A DNA stretch of 64,000 bases from Stenotrophomonas sp. 364 (GCF_009832905.1 NZ_CP047135.1:1156001-1220000); one strand, 5' to 3'; positions 1 to 10,200 are shown, numbered from the stretch's first letter. Numbers and translations are program-made. The notes: generated by a model not told the origin, from the sequence alone.

Positions 1-548
1 GCGGGCGCTGGCGCGAGGCATTGGAGGCTCTTGGCGATCATGCCGAGGCTGGCGATGTGCATGGATTGCGCACCCTGCTGCCCCAAGTATCGGCGCGTCA
101 TCAACGCAACTGTCTGCGCGGCTGGCTACGGGCCGAGGGTGGCGCCAGTCTGGCGTTCTTGCGTGTGGCGCTGGAAGCGCCAGGACGGACCGTGAACCAG
201 CTGTTGGCGGGCGCGACAGCACTGTGGGCCACCGAACTGGATCCGGCGCGGCTCCTGGCGTTCTGTCACGACGGTCCGTCGCCCGTGGCGCAGTCTGGCC
301 TGCTCGGACAGTTGCCGATGCTGCCCTTGTGGCAGCACCTCGATCTGCTGCTGGACGCAGTACCGCAGCGCCCCGATGAGCGTGCCTGGCACCTGCAACT
401 GGTGGAAAACTGGCTTCGGGTGAGTCGGCGCTACTCGCCGTTGGGGGTCGCCCGTCGGCAGGCGTTGGTCAGCCGCCTTGAAGAGGGCAGGCACGCCCTG
501 GCGGATCCGGCCGCTGCGCAGGTGCTCGCTGCAATACGACAGGCTTGA
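1..548 (+). CDS. Unknown protein, C-terminal fragment
   Basis: The frame is already open at the window edge; the first possible start inside the window is a TTG at 21, so the gene very likely begins upstream. The visible part (about 180 residues) is soluble, Leu/Ala/Arg-rich and looks helical, with no signal peptide, membrane segment or motif I recognise. It ends in AAIRQA followed by TGA. Codon use is typical of the GC-rich host, which argues that it is real. No function can be assigned. Confidence 0.55.
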   Translation, partial: GRWREALEALGDHAEAGDVHGLRTLLPQVSARHQRNCLRGWLRAEGGASLAFLRVALEAPGRTVNQLLAGATALWATELDPARLLAFCHDGPSPVAQSGLLGQLPMLPLWQHLDLLLDAVPQRPDERAWHLQLVENWLRVSRRYSPLGVARRQALVSRLEEGRHALADPAAAQVLAAIRQA

Positions 549-742
549 AGCCCGCTCGCTGTTACCTGACGAAGGCAGCGCCGAACTCCCGGAGCAACAG
601 CGAGGTGGGCGAGAGCAGACAGGAGAGGGAATCCGCTTTCCAGAGAGGCGAGCCGGTTGGCGGGGCTTTTGGGCAGGCAGCCGGCCGACGGGCTCCCAAC
701 CGGCACGGTGACTAAGGGCACATTCGCTATACCGGACTTCAC
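549..742. other. Intergenic, no gene seen
   Basis: No convincing ORF or RNA here. A weak inverted GC-rich segment around 671-705 could be a decayed repeat or the end of the preceding transcript. Confidence 0.4.
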
Positions 743-765
743 ACTAGTGTTGACTCCACGCTAGT
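743..765. promoter_or_regulatory. Probable PadR operator (imperfect palindrome)
   Basis: A 23-bp imperfect palindrome: left half ACTAGTGTTGA, right half (read on the other strand) ACTAGCGTGGA, 9 of 11 positions matching. It ends just before the GGAG ribosome-binding site of the padR-like gene, where binding would block transcription or translation. PadR proteins commonly repress their own operon through such dyads; that this one is the operator is inferred. Confidence 0.6.
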
Positions 766-776
766 TGGAGAACGCG

Positions 777-1142
777 ATGAGCGACTACGACGCCCACCTG
801 AAGAAGTTCCAGAAAGAGCTCAGCGCCGGCACGGTCTCGCTGGCCCTGCTGGCGGTGCTGGCCAAGGCCGGCGAGCCGCTGTACGGCTACCTGATCGCCA
901 AGGAGCTGGAGCGGGTCGGCGAAGGCGTGCTGAGCGGCAAGCAGAGCGCGCTGTACCCGGTGCTGCGCAACCTGGAAGGGGCCGGGTTGCTGGAAAGCCA
1001 TGTTGAACCGTCGATGGCCGGTCCGCCGCGACGCTACTACCGCATCAATGACACGGGCCGTGAGGTGCTCCGGCAATGGATCGCCGCGTGGCGCGCTACC
1101 CGTGATTCCGTCGATTCCGTCCTGAAAGGGGTAAGTGAATGA
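777..1142 (+). CDS. PadR-family transcriptional regulator
   Basis: A 121-aa DNA-binding protein. The fold is a PadR winged helix: GTVSLALLAVLAKAGEPLYGY is the entry helix, GKQSALYPVLRNLEGAGLL the recognition helix region, and GPPRRYYRINDTGREVL the wing. The short C-terminal helix is typical of small PadR proteins that dimerise. ATG 777 is chosen over the in-frame TTG at 765 because GGAG (767-770) is well spaced for it. The gene overlaps the next one by ATGA (1139-1142), so the two are translationally coupled. It probably represses its own operon through the palindrome at 743-765. The ligand is unknown. Confidence 0.9.
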   Translation: MSDYDAHLKKFQKELSAGTVSLALLAVLAKAGEPLYGYLIAKELERVGEGVLSGKQSALYPVLRNLEGAGLLESHVEPSMAGPPRRYYRINDTGREVLRQWIAAWRATRDSVDSVLKGVSE

Positions 1143-2137
1143 ACATCGCGTCCGTGGCCGGTCGGGCCTTGCCGACCACCATTCCCGAGTACCTGGCGCA
1201 GCTGCGCGCCGCCCTGCACGACGCCGATCCGGCGATGGTGCAGGACGCGCTGTACGACGCCGAGGAGTACCTGCGCTCCGAACTGGCGGCCCAGCCCGGC
1301 CGCAGCGAGGCCGAGGTGATCGCCGACGTCGCCAGCAGCTACGGCGCGCCGGAAGAAGTGGCCGATATCTACCGCGAAACCGAAATCACGGTGAACCGCG
1401 CGCTGCGTACGCCCAGCGCGGGGGCAGCGCCGCTGCGCCGGCCCGTGGTGGCCGCTGGCACGGCGGGTGGGGCGGCCGCGGCAAGCATCGGCACCCCGCC
1501 GCCGGCCACGCCAAAGCCGCGTTCGGCGCTGGTCCGGTTCTTCGGCGTGGCGCTGGAAGCCCGCACCTACGGGGCGCTGTTCTACATGCTGCTGTCGCTG
1601 GCCACCGGCACGTTCTTCTTCACCTGGGTGGTAACCGGGCTGTCGCTGTCGCTGGGGTTGATGGTGCTGATCATCGGTATCCCGATCACCGTGCTGTTCT
1701 TCGGGTCGGTCCGCGGTCTGTCGCTGCTGGAAGGGCGGCTGGTGGAAGCGCTGCTGGGCGAACGCATGCCGCGCCGGCCGACCTATTCCGACCGCAGCCG
1801 CAGCTGGCTGCAGCGGGTGGGCGACATGTTCACCGATGGCCGCACCTGGCTGACGCTGCTGTATTTCGTGCTGATGCTGCCGCTGGGCGTTGTGTACTTC
1901 ACTATCGCGGTGACCCTGCTCTCGATCTCGCTGACCTTCATCTGGGCGCCGGTGGCGGCCTTGTTCACCGGCGAGATCCCGGGCATCTACATCGAAGGCG
2001 AGCAGATGCTGTCGATGTGGGCCACGCCGCTGCTGGCGGTGGCCGGGGTGCTGCTGCTGTTCGCCACCCTGCACCTGGCACGCGGCATCGGCCACCTGCA
2101 CGGGATGATGGCCAAGCACCTGCTGGTGCGGCTGTAG
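1139..2137 (+). CDS. HAAS-domain membrane protein (putative sensor)
   Basis: A 332-aa membrane protein coupled to the PadR gene. Residues about 8-80 form a HAAS-type helical domain (PEYLAQLRAALHDADP, AEEYLRSEL, SYGAPEEVADIY), the domain typically encoded beside PadR regulators. A Pro/Ala-rich linker (about 90-125) follows, and then a putative-sensor region with paired membrane segments at roughly 140-200, 235-270 and 285-315. Family knowledge links such PadR/HAAS pairs to envelope stress or antimicrobial responses. Signal and output are not visible here. Confidence 0.8.
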   Translation: MNIASVAGRALPTTIPEYLAQLRAALHDADPAMVQDALYDAEEYLRSELAAQPGRSEAEVIADVASSYGAPEEVADIYRETEITVNRALRTPSAGAAPLRRPVVAAGTAGGAAAASIGTPPPATPKPRSALVRFFGVALEARTYGALFYMLLSLATGTFFFTWVVTGLSLSLGLMVLIIGIPITVLFFGSVRGLSLLEGRLVEALLGERMPRRPTYSDRSRSWLQRVGDMFTDGRTWLTLLYFVLMLPLGVVYFTIAVTLLSISLTFIWAPVAALFTGEIPGIYIEGEQMLSMWATPLLAVAGVLLLFATLHLARGIGHLHGMMAKHLLVRL

Positions 2138-2168
2138 ATCCCGACCGCAGCCCGGTGAACGAAACCCG

Positions 2169-2238
2169 GTAGTGCCGGCCGCTGGCCGGCTCCAGGCAAT
2201 GCAGGATGTACGAGGAGCCGGCCAGCGGCCGGCACTAC
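2169..2238. repeat. SMAG-type REP, inverted dimer
   Basis: Two GTAG-headed palindromes (GTAGTGCCGGCCGCTGGCCG and its inverse) lie head to head with a 20-bp spacer, able to form one large cruciform. It sits between convergent genes and may act as a 3'-end structure for both. The GTAG head plus hairpin is the form of Stenotrophomonas REP elements. Confidence 0.85.
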
Positions 2239-2279
2239 CGGATGCGATGCGGCTGCGCCGCACGCATGGCAAGGCGGTC

Positions 2280-3596
2280 TTAGCCCGCCTTGCGCCGCAA
2301 CGGTGTGACGTTGCTGGTGATCTTGGCGGCCTTCTTCGGCTTGGCCGTCGCGGTGTACGCATGGGCCGCAAAGAAATCACGCACCTTCGGGTACACCGTT
2401 TCGCGCCAGCGGCGGCCGCTGAAGATGCCGTAATGACCGGCGCCTTCCACGATGAAATGCTCGCGGTGTTCGGCCGGAATGCCACTGCACAACGCCTGCG
2501 CCGCTTCGGTCTGGCCGAGCCCGGCGATGTCGTCCAGCTCGCCCTCGATGCTGAGCAGGGCGGTCCCGGTGATCGCCGCCGGGTTCACGTGCTCGCCGTT
2601 GACGTACCACTCGCCACGCGGCAGCAGGAACTGCTGGAACACCACCTCGATGGTGTCCAGGTAGTACTTGGCCGGCATGTCCAGCACCGCGTTGTACTCG
2701 TCGTAGAAACGACGGTGCGCGTCGGCGTCTTCCATGTCGCCCTTGACCAGGTCGGCGTAGAAATCCCAGTGCGAACTGAAGTGCCGGCTCGGGTTCATCG
2801 ACAGGAACCCGGCATGTTGCAGGAAGCCCGGGTACACGCGGCGACCGGCGCCGGGGTAGGTGCCCGGCACGGTATGGATGACGTTGTTCTCGAACCACGA
2901 CAACGGGTTCTGCGTGGCCAGGTTGTTCACCGCGGTGGGGCTGCAGCGCGCATCGATCGGGCCACCCATCATCACCAGCGTGCGCGGCGTCGGTTCGCCA
3001 CGGCTGGCCATCAGCGACACCGCCGCCAGCACCGGCACGGTCGGCTGGCACACGCTCACCACGTGCAGCTTGTCAGCGCCCAGGTGGCGGATGAACTCCT
3101 GCACGTAGGCGATGTAATCGTCCAGGCCGAACTCGCCTTCGCTGCCCGGCACCATGCGCGCGTCCACCCAGTCGGTGACATACACGCGGTGGTCGCGCAG
3201 CAGGGTGCGCACGGTGTCGCGCAGCAGCGTGGCGTGGTGGCCCGACAGCGGCGCCACCACCAGCACGAACGGCTGGTTGAGCATGGTGTGCAGCTGGTCG
3301 GCCTCGTTGCTGTGGCGCTTGAAGCGCAGCAGCTTGCAGAACGGCTTGCTGACTTCCTCGTGCACCACGATCGGCACGCGCTCGCCATCGACCTCGATTT
3401 CGTTGATGCCCCACTCGGGCTTCTCGTAATCCTTGCCGATGCGATGGAACAGCTCGTTGACCGCCGCCAGGCGATCGGCACCGGGCATCTGCGACCACCA
3501 GTGTCCCTGGTTGGCGAAGAATTTGGCATTGGCCTGGGCCTGGTGAACCCACGGGGCGAGCATGTTGCGGGTCAACTCATGCAGTTGATAAAGCAT
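2280..3596 (-). CDS. phaZ: Intracellular polyhydroxyalkanoate depolymerase
   Basis: A 438-aa alpha/beta hydrolase of the intracellular PHB depolymerase family. It has no signal peptide, so it should act on cytoplasmic granules and release hydroxyalkanoate units. The nucleophile is Cys183 in VVSVCQP rather than a Ser in a lipase box, as in the Ralstonia PhaZ1 type. The C-terminal part (GELDDIAGLGQT, then GAGHYGIFSGRRWRE) carries the acid and His of the triad. The last 25 residues are Lys/Ala-rich (TATAKPKKAAKITS). It stands alone between convergent padR/HAAS and methyltransferase genes; no phaC is in the window. Confidence 0.9.
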   Translation of the reverse strand: MLYQLHELTRNMLAPWVHQAQANAKFFANQGHWWSQMPGADRLAAVNELFHRIGKDYEKPEWGINEIEVDGERVPIVVHEEVSKPFCKLLRFKRHSNEADQLHTMLNQPFVLVVAPLSGHHATLLRDTVRTLLRDHRVYVTDWVDARMVPGSEGEFGLDDYIAYVQEFIRHLGADKLHVVSVCQPTVPVLAAVSLMASRGEPTPRTLVMMGGPIDARCSPTAVNNLATQNPLSWFENNVIHTVPGTYPGAGRRVYPGFLQHAGFLSMNPSRHFSSHWDFYADLVKGDMEDADAHRRFYDEYNAVLDMPAKYYLDTIEVVFQQFLLPRGEWYVNGEHVNPAAITGTALLSIEGELDDIAGLGQTEAAQALCSGIPAEHREHFIVEGAGHYGIFSGRRWRETVYPKVRDFFAAHAYTATAKPKKAAKITSNVTPLRRKAG

Positions 3597-3693
3597 GGCG
3601 TCCGAATATGTATGGTCTTATGTTGCCGCGCAGCATAGCCTACCGGCAGGATCGGCGCGTTAATACGGGGTCTGTCTCAGTTGTTATCGAGAT

Positions 3694-4299
3694 TCAGCGC
3701 CCGGCGCGTTCCAGCGCGGCGGCGTGTCCGGCCAAGGCCGGGGACAGCCAGCAGTGCGAGCCCAGGGCGGTGAAGCCCGCGTTCTTCAGGCCACTGCGGT
3801 ACCAGCGCGCCGGACGCGCCTGGAAGCCTTCATGGTCGCCGTCGAACTCGTCCTCGGCACTGAACGCCTCCAGGAACGCCACACCGCCGGTGAGTTCGGC
3901 GAAGCCCTCCAGTGCCGGGTGCAGCTCGCGGCTGGGTACGTAGTGCATGACGTCCGAACACACCAGCAGGTCGACCGGCGCGCACGGGCGCAACCAGGCG
4001 AAGTCGCCCACCTTGGCCATGTGCAGGTTGCGGCTGCGGCCGTAGCGCTGGATGGCGTACGCGCTGCTGTCAAAGCCCAGGTACTGCACGCGCGGGCGCA
4101 GCTTGAGCAGCGGCGCGCGCCAGGCGCCTTCGCCGCAGCCGATGTCGAGCACGCTGCGGATGGGGCGTTCCAGGTAGTACTCGGCGCTGGCCACGGCCAG
4201 GGCCACCTTGCGCGCCAGGCGCGCGGCGCCACCGGCCTGGTCGGCCTGGTACCAGCGCTTGAAGTAGTCGGCGTCGTAGGTCTTGTCCATGGCGATCAT
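3694..4299 (-). CDS. Class I SAM-dependent methyltransferase
   Basis: A protein of about 201 aa with a Rossmann methyltransferase fold. Motif I is VLDIGCGEGA (residues 50-59), the acidic strand-2 end is YLGFDSS, and motif IV is DLLVCSDVMHYV. No membrane segment. The substrate is unknown; short proteins of this type often methylate small molecules. Two starts are possible, ATG 4299 and ATG 4290 (MDKTYDADYF); neither has a strong ribosome-binding site. It is a single gene, divergent from the HemJ-like gene. Confidence 0.8.
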   Translation of the reverse strand: MIAMDKTYDADYFKRWYQADQAGGAARLARKVALAVASAEYYLERPIRSVLDIGCGEGAWRAPLLKLRPRVQYLGFDSSAYAIQRYGRSRNLHMAKVGDFAWLRPCAPVDLLVCSDVMHYVPSRELHPALEGFAELTGGVAFLEAFSAEDEFDGDHEGFQARPARWYRSGLKNAGFTALGSHCWLSPALAGHAAALERAGR

Positions 4300-4452
4300 G
4301 CGAAGTCGTGAAAACGGCGCCTATCGTACGGCGTCGCGCGACGGCCTGCGTGGCGGTGGTGTGGCGATTGGTCGCGCCAGCCACCCATGGGGCGGCTCCT
4401 CCCGGGCATGCGAGAATGCCCGACAACCTACGCCAGCCGCTGGAGCGAGCGC

Positions 4453-4908
4453 ATGCAGAGCTATTACTGGGTCAAGACCTTCCATCTGCTGTTCGTGGTG
4501 GCCTGGATGGCGGCGGTGTTCTACCTGCCGCGGATCCTGGTGAACCTGAGCGAGACCGCCGGCCAGCTGCCGGTGACCGAGCGGCTGCAGCTGATGGGCC
4601 TGCGGTTGTACAAGTTCGGCCACATGATGTTCGGCTTCGCGCTGATCCTGGGGCTGGTGCTGTGGCTGGGTTACAAGGTGATCCCCGATTTCCCGACCAT
4701 GGTGGCCCCGGGCGCGGCCGGCTGGCTGCACGCCAAGCTGGGCCTGGTGGTGCTGCTGCTGGTGTACTACTCCTGGACCGGCCGCTTGTTGAAGGGCAAC
4801 GTGCGCGGCACGCCGCTGCCGTCCTCGCGCGCGCTGCGCTGGTTCAACGAACTGCCGCTGGTGCTGTTCATCGGCGTGGTGTGGCTGGTGCTGGCCAAGC
4901 CGTTCTGA
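4453..4908 (+). CDS. hemJ: HemJ/CopD-like membrane protein (UPF0093)
   Basis: A 151-aa integral membrane protein with four predicted helices. The N-terminal signature KTFHLLFVVAWMAAVFYLPR, with His11, matches the UPF0093/HemJ family, whose members oxidise protoporphyrinogen IX in haem synthesis. ATG 4453 is chosen because TGGAG (4441-4445) precedes it and the family starts here; an upstream ATG at 4387 would add a Pro/Arg-rich leader not found in the family. The related CopD label is often used for the same proteins. Family is sure, reaction probable. Confidence 0.75.
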   Translation: MQSYYWVKTFHLLFVVAWMAAVFYLPRILVNLSETAGQLPVTERLQLMGLRLYKFGHMMFGFALILGLVLWLGYKVIPDFPTMVAPGAAGWLHAKLGLVVLLLVYYSWTGRLLKGNVRGTPLPSSRALRWFNELPLVLFIGVVWLVLAKPF

Positions 4909-5208
4909 GGGGCGCGATGGGGCGCTGACCGCACTGCTACGGCAGCCGACCAACGGTCGGCTCTACCGGGCTGTGCAACGGTAGTGCCGGTCGCTGGCCG
5001 GCTCTCGACCATGTCCGATGATCCCGGCAGCCGGAAGCCGCAAGAGACCGCCGCAACGGCAGCCGACCAACGGTCGGCTCTACCGGGCCGTGCGACGGTA
5101 GTGCCGGTCGCTAGCCGGCTCTCGACCATGTCCGGTGATCCCGGCAGCCGGCAGCCGCAAGAGACCGCCGCAACGGCAGCCGACCAACGGTCGGCTCTAC
5201 CGCGCATG
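4909..5208. repeat. SMAG array inside a 117-bp tandem duplication
   Basis: Palindromes based on GCCGACCAACGGTCGGC occur at about 4941, 5058 and 5175, alternating with GTAGTGCCGGTCGCTGGCCG types at 4981 and 5098. The pattern is a 117-bp unit (starting at 4939, 5056 and 5173) repeated about 2.2 times with a few substitutions. No gene is present. The array lies between the 3' ends of the hemJ-like gene and accA. Confidence 0.85.
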
Positions 5209-5242
5209 AAAAAAGCCGGGCGCTTTCGCGTCCGGCTTTTTT
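5209..5242 (-). terminator. Rho-independent terminator after accA
   Basis: A 15-bp stem with a GAAA-type loop on the minus strand (arms built on GCCGG), flanked by A6 and T6, so it can work in both directions. It lies 25 nt past the accA stop codon. Confidence 0.85.
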
Positions 5243-5266
5243 GGTTGCATCGCAACGGCAATCCGC

Positions 5267-6226
5267 TTAGATGGTCTCGTAGGTGCCGTAGCTGCGCAGG
5301 CGCTCGTAGCGGCGGGCGAGCAGGTCGTCCACCGACAGCTTCTGCAGTTCGTCCAGCTCGTTGAGCAGGACGGCCTTCAGGCGCTTGCCCATCTGGTTCG
5401 GATTGCGGTGGGCGCCGCCGGTCGGCTCGCGCACCATCTTGTCGATCAGGCCCAGGCTCTTCAGGCGCGGGGCGGTCATGCCCAGCTGCTCGGCCGCTTC
5501 CTTGGCCTTGCCGGCGTCCTTCCACAGGATCGAGGCGCAGCCTTCGGGGGTGATGGTCGAGTACACGCTGTACTCCAGCATCACGGTGCGGTCGCCCACG
5601 CCCAGCGCCAGCGCGCCGCCGGAACCGCCTTCGCCGATCACAGTGCAGATCACCGGCACCTTCAGTTCGGCCATTTCCATCAGGTTGCGCGCGATCGCCT
5701 CGGACTGGCCGCGCGATTCGGCGTCGATGCCCGGCCAGGCGCCCGCGGTGTCGATCAGGGTCAGCACCGGCAGGCCGAAGCGTTCGGCCATCTTCATCAG
5801 GCGCAGCGCCTTGCGGTAGCCCTCCGGCTTGGGCATGCCGAAGTTGCGCTTGATCTTTTCCTTGGTGTCGCGGCCTTTCTGGTGGCCGATCAGCATCACC
5901 GAGCGGCCACCGATGCGGGCCAGGCCGCCCATGATGGCCTTGTCGTCGGCAAAGGCGCGGTCGCCGGCCAGTTCCTGGAACTCATCGCAGAAGATGCGGA
6001 TGTAGTCGGCGGTGTACGGGCGCGAGGGATGGCGGGCCAGCTGCAGGATCTGCCACGAGGTCAGGTTGCGGAAGATCTGCGCGGTGCGCACCCGCAGCTT
6101 GTCCTGCAGGGCATGCACCTCGGCCTCGACATTGACCGCAGGCCCGGCGCTGGCGCTGCGCAGGTCCTGGATCTTCGCCTCCAGATCAGCGATGGGTTGC
6201 TCGAAGTCGAGGTAGTTCGGATTCAT
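5267..6226 (-). CDS. accA: Acetyl-CoA carboxylase carboxyltransferase subunit alpha
   Basis: A 319-aa protein, the same length as E. coli AccA. With AccD it transfers carboxyl from biotin-BCCP to acetyl-CoA to make malonyl-CoA for fatty acid synthesis. It starts [18 protein letters not shown] and contains the crotonase-type core: [42 protein letters not shown] and [16 protein letters not shown] (oxyanion glycines). It follows dnaE and a lipoprotein gene on the same strand, close to the E. coli dnaE-accA order. Confidence 0.97.
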   Translation of the reverse strand: MNPNYLDFEQPIADLEAKIQDLRSASAGPAVNVEAEVHALQDKLRVRTAQIFRNLTSWQILQLARHPSRPYTADYIRIFCDEFQELAGDRAFADDKAIMGGLARIGGRSVMLIGHQKGRDTKEKIKRNFGMPKPEGYRKALRLMKMAERFGLPVLTLIDTAGAWPGIDAESRGQSEAIARNLMEMAELKVPVICTVIGEGGSGGALALGVGDRTVMLEYSVYSTITPEGCASILWKDAGKAKEAAEQLGMTAPRLKSLGLIDKMVREPTGGAHRNPNQMGKRLKAVLLNELDELQKLSVDDLLARRYERLRSYGTYETI

Positions 6227-6339
6227 CGGAAACCGTCGTGAAGAAAAGAGGGAAAGTGTAGCCGAATGCGCCGAAAAGCCCCGTACGCCGTCGTCTGGAA
6301 ACCGACGGTAACGCAGCGGGGCAGGGGGCGCCAGTCAGG

Positions 6340-7212
6340 TCAGGGGACAACCAGGGCGGCGCTGCCCATCAGGCTGCCGCGGGTCTGCACGAAGGTGTTG
6401 TAGGCCTCGTTGGCCTCCACCGGCAGGCCCGCGCCCAGCGCGGCGGTGGCGGCGGTGAAGGCCATCTGCGCCTGGAAGGCCTCCTGCTGCAGCTGCAGCT
6501 GGGCGTCGGCGGTGGTGGCCTTGAGGTAGCGCGCATACAGCTCGCGCAGGGGGGCGGCATGCCGTTCGAAGGCCGGGTCCAGCGCGGGCAGGGCGGTGGG
6601 TGCGGGCTCCAGCGTGTAGGTTGGCGCCTGGTAACCGGCCGGCTGCTGGCGCCGGTAGGCGCCCGGTTCGCCGCCGCTGGCCTCGACGTAGGCGATGAAG
6701 TCCGGGGCAGTGAAGATCTTGGTGTTGATCCGGCCGCCGGTCTCGTCCACGTGGGCCACGGTCTGCTCGTCGGGGAACGGCTCGCGCACGCCGAAGGTCC
6801 AGGCGTGGTCGATGAACAGCGCGTGGGTGGTGCTGTACGGGCCGTCGAAGCCGACCCCACCCAGCTCGATGTGGTGGTCCACGCGGCCGAAATTGCCGAG
6901 CTTGTCTTCGCCGGTGACGTAGATCTCGCTGGCAATCACGTACTCGCCCAGCGTCGGGTTGATCAGGCCGCCTTTGCCGCGCGCGTAGACGATGAACCGC
7001 ACCTCGCCCAGGGCCGGGGTCTGCAGGTGGTGCTCACCGGGCTTGAGCTTGACCGGCCGCGAGGCGTGCGCGGCGATCGGCAGTTCGTTGCCGTCGATGC
7101 GCAGGGTCAGCGGGGTGTCGCCCGGGTTGTCGATCTCGAAGGTCTGGGACGGGCTGGTGCAGCCGCTGAGGGCAAGGGCGGCAAGCAGCAGCCCGGCAAA
7201 ACGTGTGATCAA
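6340..7212 (-). CDS. Putative lipoprotein of unknown function
   Basis: A 290-aa protein with a lipoprotein signal: LLLAALALSGC, lipidated Cys18. The mature part begins with an immunoglobulin-like stretch (TFEIDNPGDTPLTLRIDG), then a mixed domain, and from about 190 a Pro/Ala-rich then helical, Gln/Ala-rich C-terminus. It has no motif I recognise. It lies between dnaE and accA, 56 nt after dnaE, and may be co-transcribed. The insertion of an extra gene at this spot departs from the E. coli order. Confidence 0.75.
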   Translation of the reverse strand: MITRFAGLLLAALALSGCTSPSQTFEIDNPGDTPLTLRIDGNELPIAAHASRPVKLKPGEHHLQTPALGEVRFIVYARGKGGLINPTLGEYVIASEIYVTGEDKLGNFGRVDHHIELGGVGFDGPYSTTHALFIDHAWTFGVREPFPDEQTVAHVDETGGRINTKIFTAPDFIAYVEASGGEPGAYRRQQPAGYQAPTYTLEPAPTALPALDPAFERHAAPLRELYARYLKATTADAQLQLQQEAFQAQMAFTAATAALGAGLPVEANEAYNTFVQTRGSLMGSAALVVP

Positions 7213-7268
7213 AACCGGTTACCTGTTGTGGAGCGGAAGAACGGTGGAACGTGGAGCGGTGACGCCGA

Positions 7269-10200
7269 TCAGTTCGCCCAGGGCGGGCTGTAGCGGACCT
7301 TCACGGTGCGCACGGCGGGATCGGCGCGCAATGCGTCGACCAGCTGGCTGTCCACCCGCACGGCGATGTCGCCGCCGACGTCGAGCATGCCGGCCACCGG
7401 GCCCTGTTCGGACCCCAGCAGCAGGTCCATGCGCAGCGGCGTGCGGCCCGGGCGGTGGCGGTCGAGCAGGGCGTTCACGCGGTCCCACACATTGCCGTCC
7501 TGGCGCAGGTCCAGGCGCAGCGACAGGCGGGTGGCGTAGTTGGCGCACACCTCTTCGTAATCCCAGCACTGGCGGATGCGCAGCGCGTAGCCGCCGTTGA
7601 ACTCATCCTCGCGCAGGCCGCCCTTGACGATCAGGATGCGATCCTTGGTCATCAGGTGGCCGAACTCGGCCAGGCCGTCGGTGAAGGCGCTGCACTCCAC
7701 GCGGCCCTTGCTGTCTTCCAGCTGCATGAACACCTGGCTTTCGCCCTTGCGCCGCACGCCGACCACCTGGCCGGCCAGGATCACCGGGGTTTCCTGGCGC
7801 CAGGCGCGCTTCTCGCCGTCCTTACTGGGACGGGCCGGGGGGATCAGGCGCTCGAGCATGCCCAGGTCGGTGCCGACCAGTTCCTTGACGTCATCGGCAT
7901 ACGGATCGAACGGATGCCCGCTCAGGTAGAAGCCCAGCGTGTCGCGCTCGCCGTCGAGCAGCTGGCCCAGCGCCCATTCCTTGGCTTCGGGCAGGTCCAG
8001 TTGCTGCGCGGTGGCCTGCGGGCTGGGGGCGCCGAACAGCGAGTTCTGCCCGGACGCCTTCTCGCGGGTGATCTGGTCGGTGGCCTTGAGCACTTCGGGC
8101 AACTGCAGCATCAACGAGGCGCGGTTCTTGCCCAGGCCATCCATCGCGCCGCAGTTGATCATCGCTTCCAGCGTCCGCCGGTTGAGCTTGCCCGACTCGG
8201 CGCGCATGCAGAAATCCAGCAGCGATTCGTAACGGCCGCCGCGTGCGCGCTCTTCCACGATCGCTTCGCAAGCGCCCTGGCCGACGCCCTTGATCGCGCC
8301 CAGGCCGTACACGATGGTGTCGGCACTGGAGGCTTCGAACATGTAGGCCGATTCGTTCACGCGCGGCGGCAGCACGGTCAGGCCGAGGTTGCGCACTTCG
8401 GCCAGGAAGCCCACCACCTTGTCGGTGTTGTCCATGTCCGAGGAGAGCGTGGCCGCCATGAACTCGGCCGGGTAGTGGCGCTTGAGCCAGGCGGTCTGGT
8501 AGCTGACCAGCGCGTAGGCGGCGGCGTGCGACTTGTTGAAGCCGTAGCCGGCGAACTTTTCCATCAGGTCGAAGATGGCGTCGGCCTTGGCCTCGCTCAC
8601 CCCGTCCTTGGCCGCGCCTTCGCGGAAGATCTCGCGGTGCTTGGCCATTTCGGCCGGCACCTTCTTGCCCATCGCGCGGCGCAGCAGGTCGGCGCCGCCG
8701 AGCGAGTAACCGCCCACGATCTGCGCCATCTGCATCACCTGCTCCTGGTACACCATGATGCCGTAGGTGTCTTTCAGGATCGCTTCGGTGCGCGGATCGG
8801 GGTAGATGATTTCTTCCTGCCCGTGCTTACGCGCGTTGAAAGAGGGAATCAGGTCCATCGGGCCGGGGCGGTACAGCGACACCAGTGCGATGAGGTCTTC
8901 GAAGCGGTCGGGGCGCGCGTCCTTCAGCAGGCGGCGCATGCCCGAGGATTCGAACTGGAACACCGCGCCGGTGTTGCCGTTGGCGAAGATGTCCTTGTAG
9001 GTGGCCACGTCGTCCAGCGGCAGCGCGGTGATGTCCACCGGCGGAATACCAGCGCGTTCGTGGCGCTTGTTGATCGCCTTGACCGCCCAGTCGATGATCG
9101 TCAGCGTGCGCAGGCCGAGGAAGTCGAACTTCACCAGGCCGATTTCTTCGACGTCGTTCTTGTCGAACTGGGTGACCGGGTTGCGGCCGCGGCCGCCTTC
9201 GTCGTGTTCGGCGAACAGCGGGCAGAACTCGGCCAGCGGCTCGGGCGCGATCACCACGCCACCGGCGTGCTTGCCGGCGTTGCGGGTGAGGTCTTCGAGC
9301 TGGCGGGCCAGGTCGATCAGGTCGCGGACGTCGTCTTCGTTCTGGTAGCGCTGGATGAGCTCCGGCGACGCCATTTCCGAATCCTTGCCTTCGCCCATGG
9401 CGTCCTTGAGCGAGATGCCCAGGATGTTGGGGATCAGCTTGGACACGCCGTCGACCAGGCCATACGGGAAGCCGAGCACGCGCCCGGAGTCACGCACCAC
9501 CGCCTTGGCGGCCATGGTGCCGTAGGTGATGATCTGGCTGACGCGTTCGCGGCCGTACTTGCGCGCCACGTAGTCGATGACTTCGTCGCGGCGGTCCATG
9601 CAGAAGTCGATGTCGAAGTCGGGCATCGACACGCGTTCGGGGTTGAGGAACCGCTCGAACAGCAGGTTGTACGGGATCGGGTCGAGGTCGGTGATCTGCA
9701 GCGCCCAGGCCACCAGCGAGCCGGCACCGGAACCACGGCCGGGGCCGATCGGGATGCCCTGGTTCTTCCCCCACTGGATGAAGTCGGCCACGATCAGGAA
9801 GTAGCCGGGGAAGCCCATCTTGATGATGGTGGCCAGCTCGAATTCCAGGCGCTCGAAGTAGTCGGCGCGGGTCTTGCCTTCGGCCAGCGGGTTCTTTTCC
9901 AGGCGCGCTTCCAGGCCCTTGCGCGATTCGCTGCAGATCCAGCTGTCGAGCGTTTCGTCTTCGGGCACCGGGTAGTTGGGCAGGAAGTAGGTGCCCAGGC
10001 GCATTTCGATGTTGCAGCGTTCGGCCAGCGCGAGGGTGTTGTCGATCGCGTCGGGAATATCGGCGAACAGCGCGCACATGTCGTCGGCCGACTTGAGGTA
10101 CTGCTGGTCGCTGTAGTCGCGCGGGCGCTTGGGGTCGTCGAGCACGCGCCCGGAGGAGATGCACACGCGCGCTTCGTGGGCGGCGAAATCCTCCGGCTGC

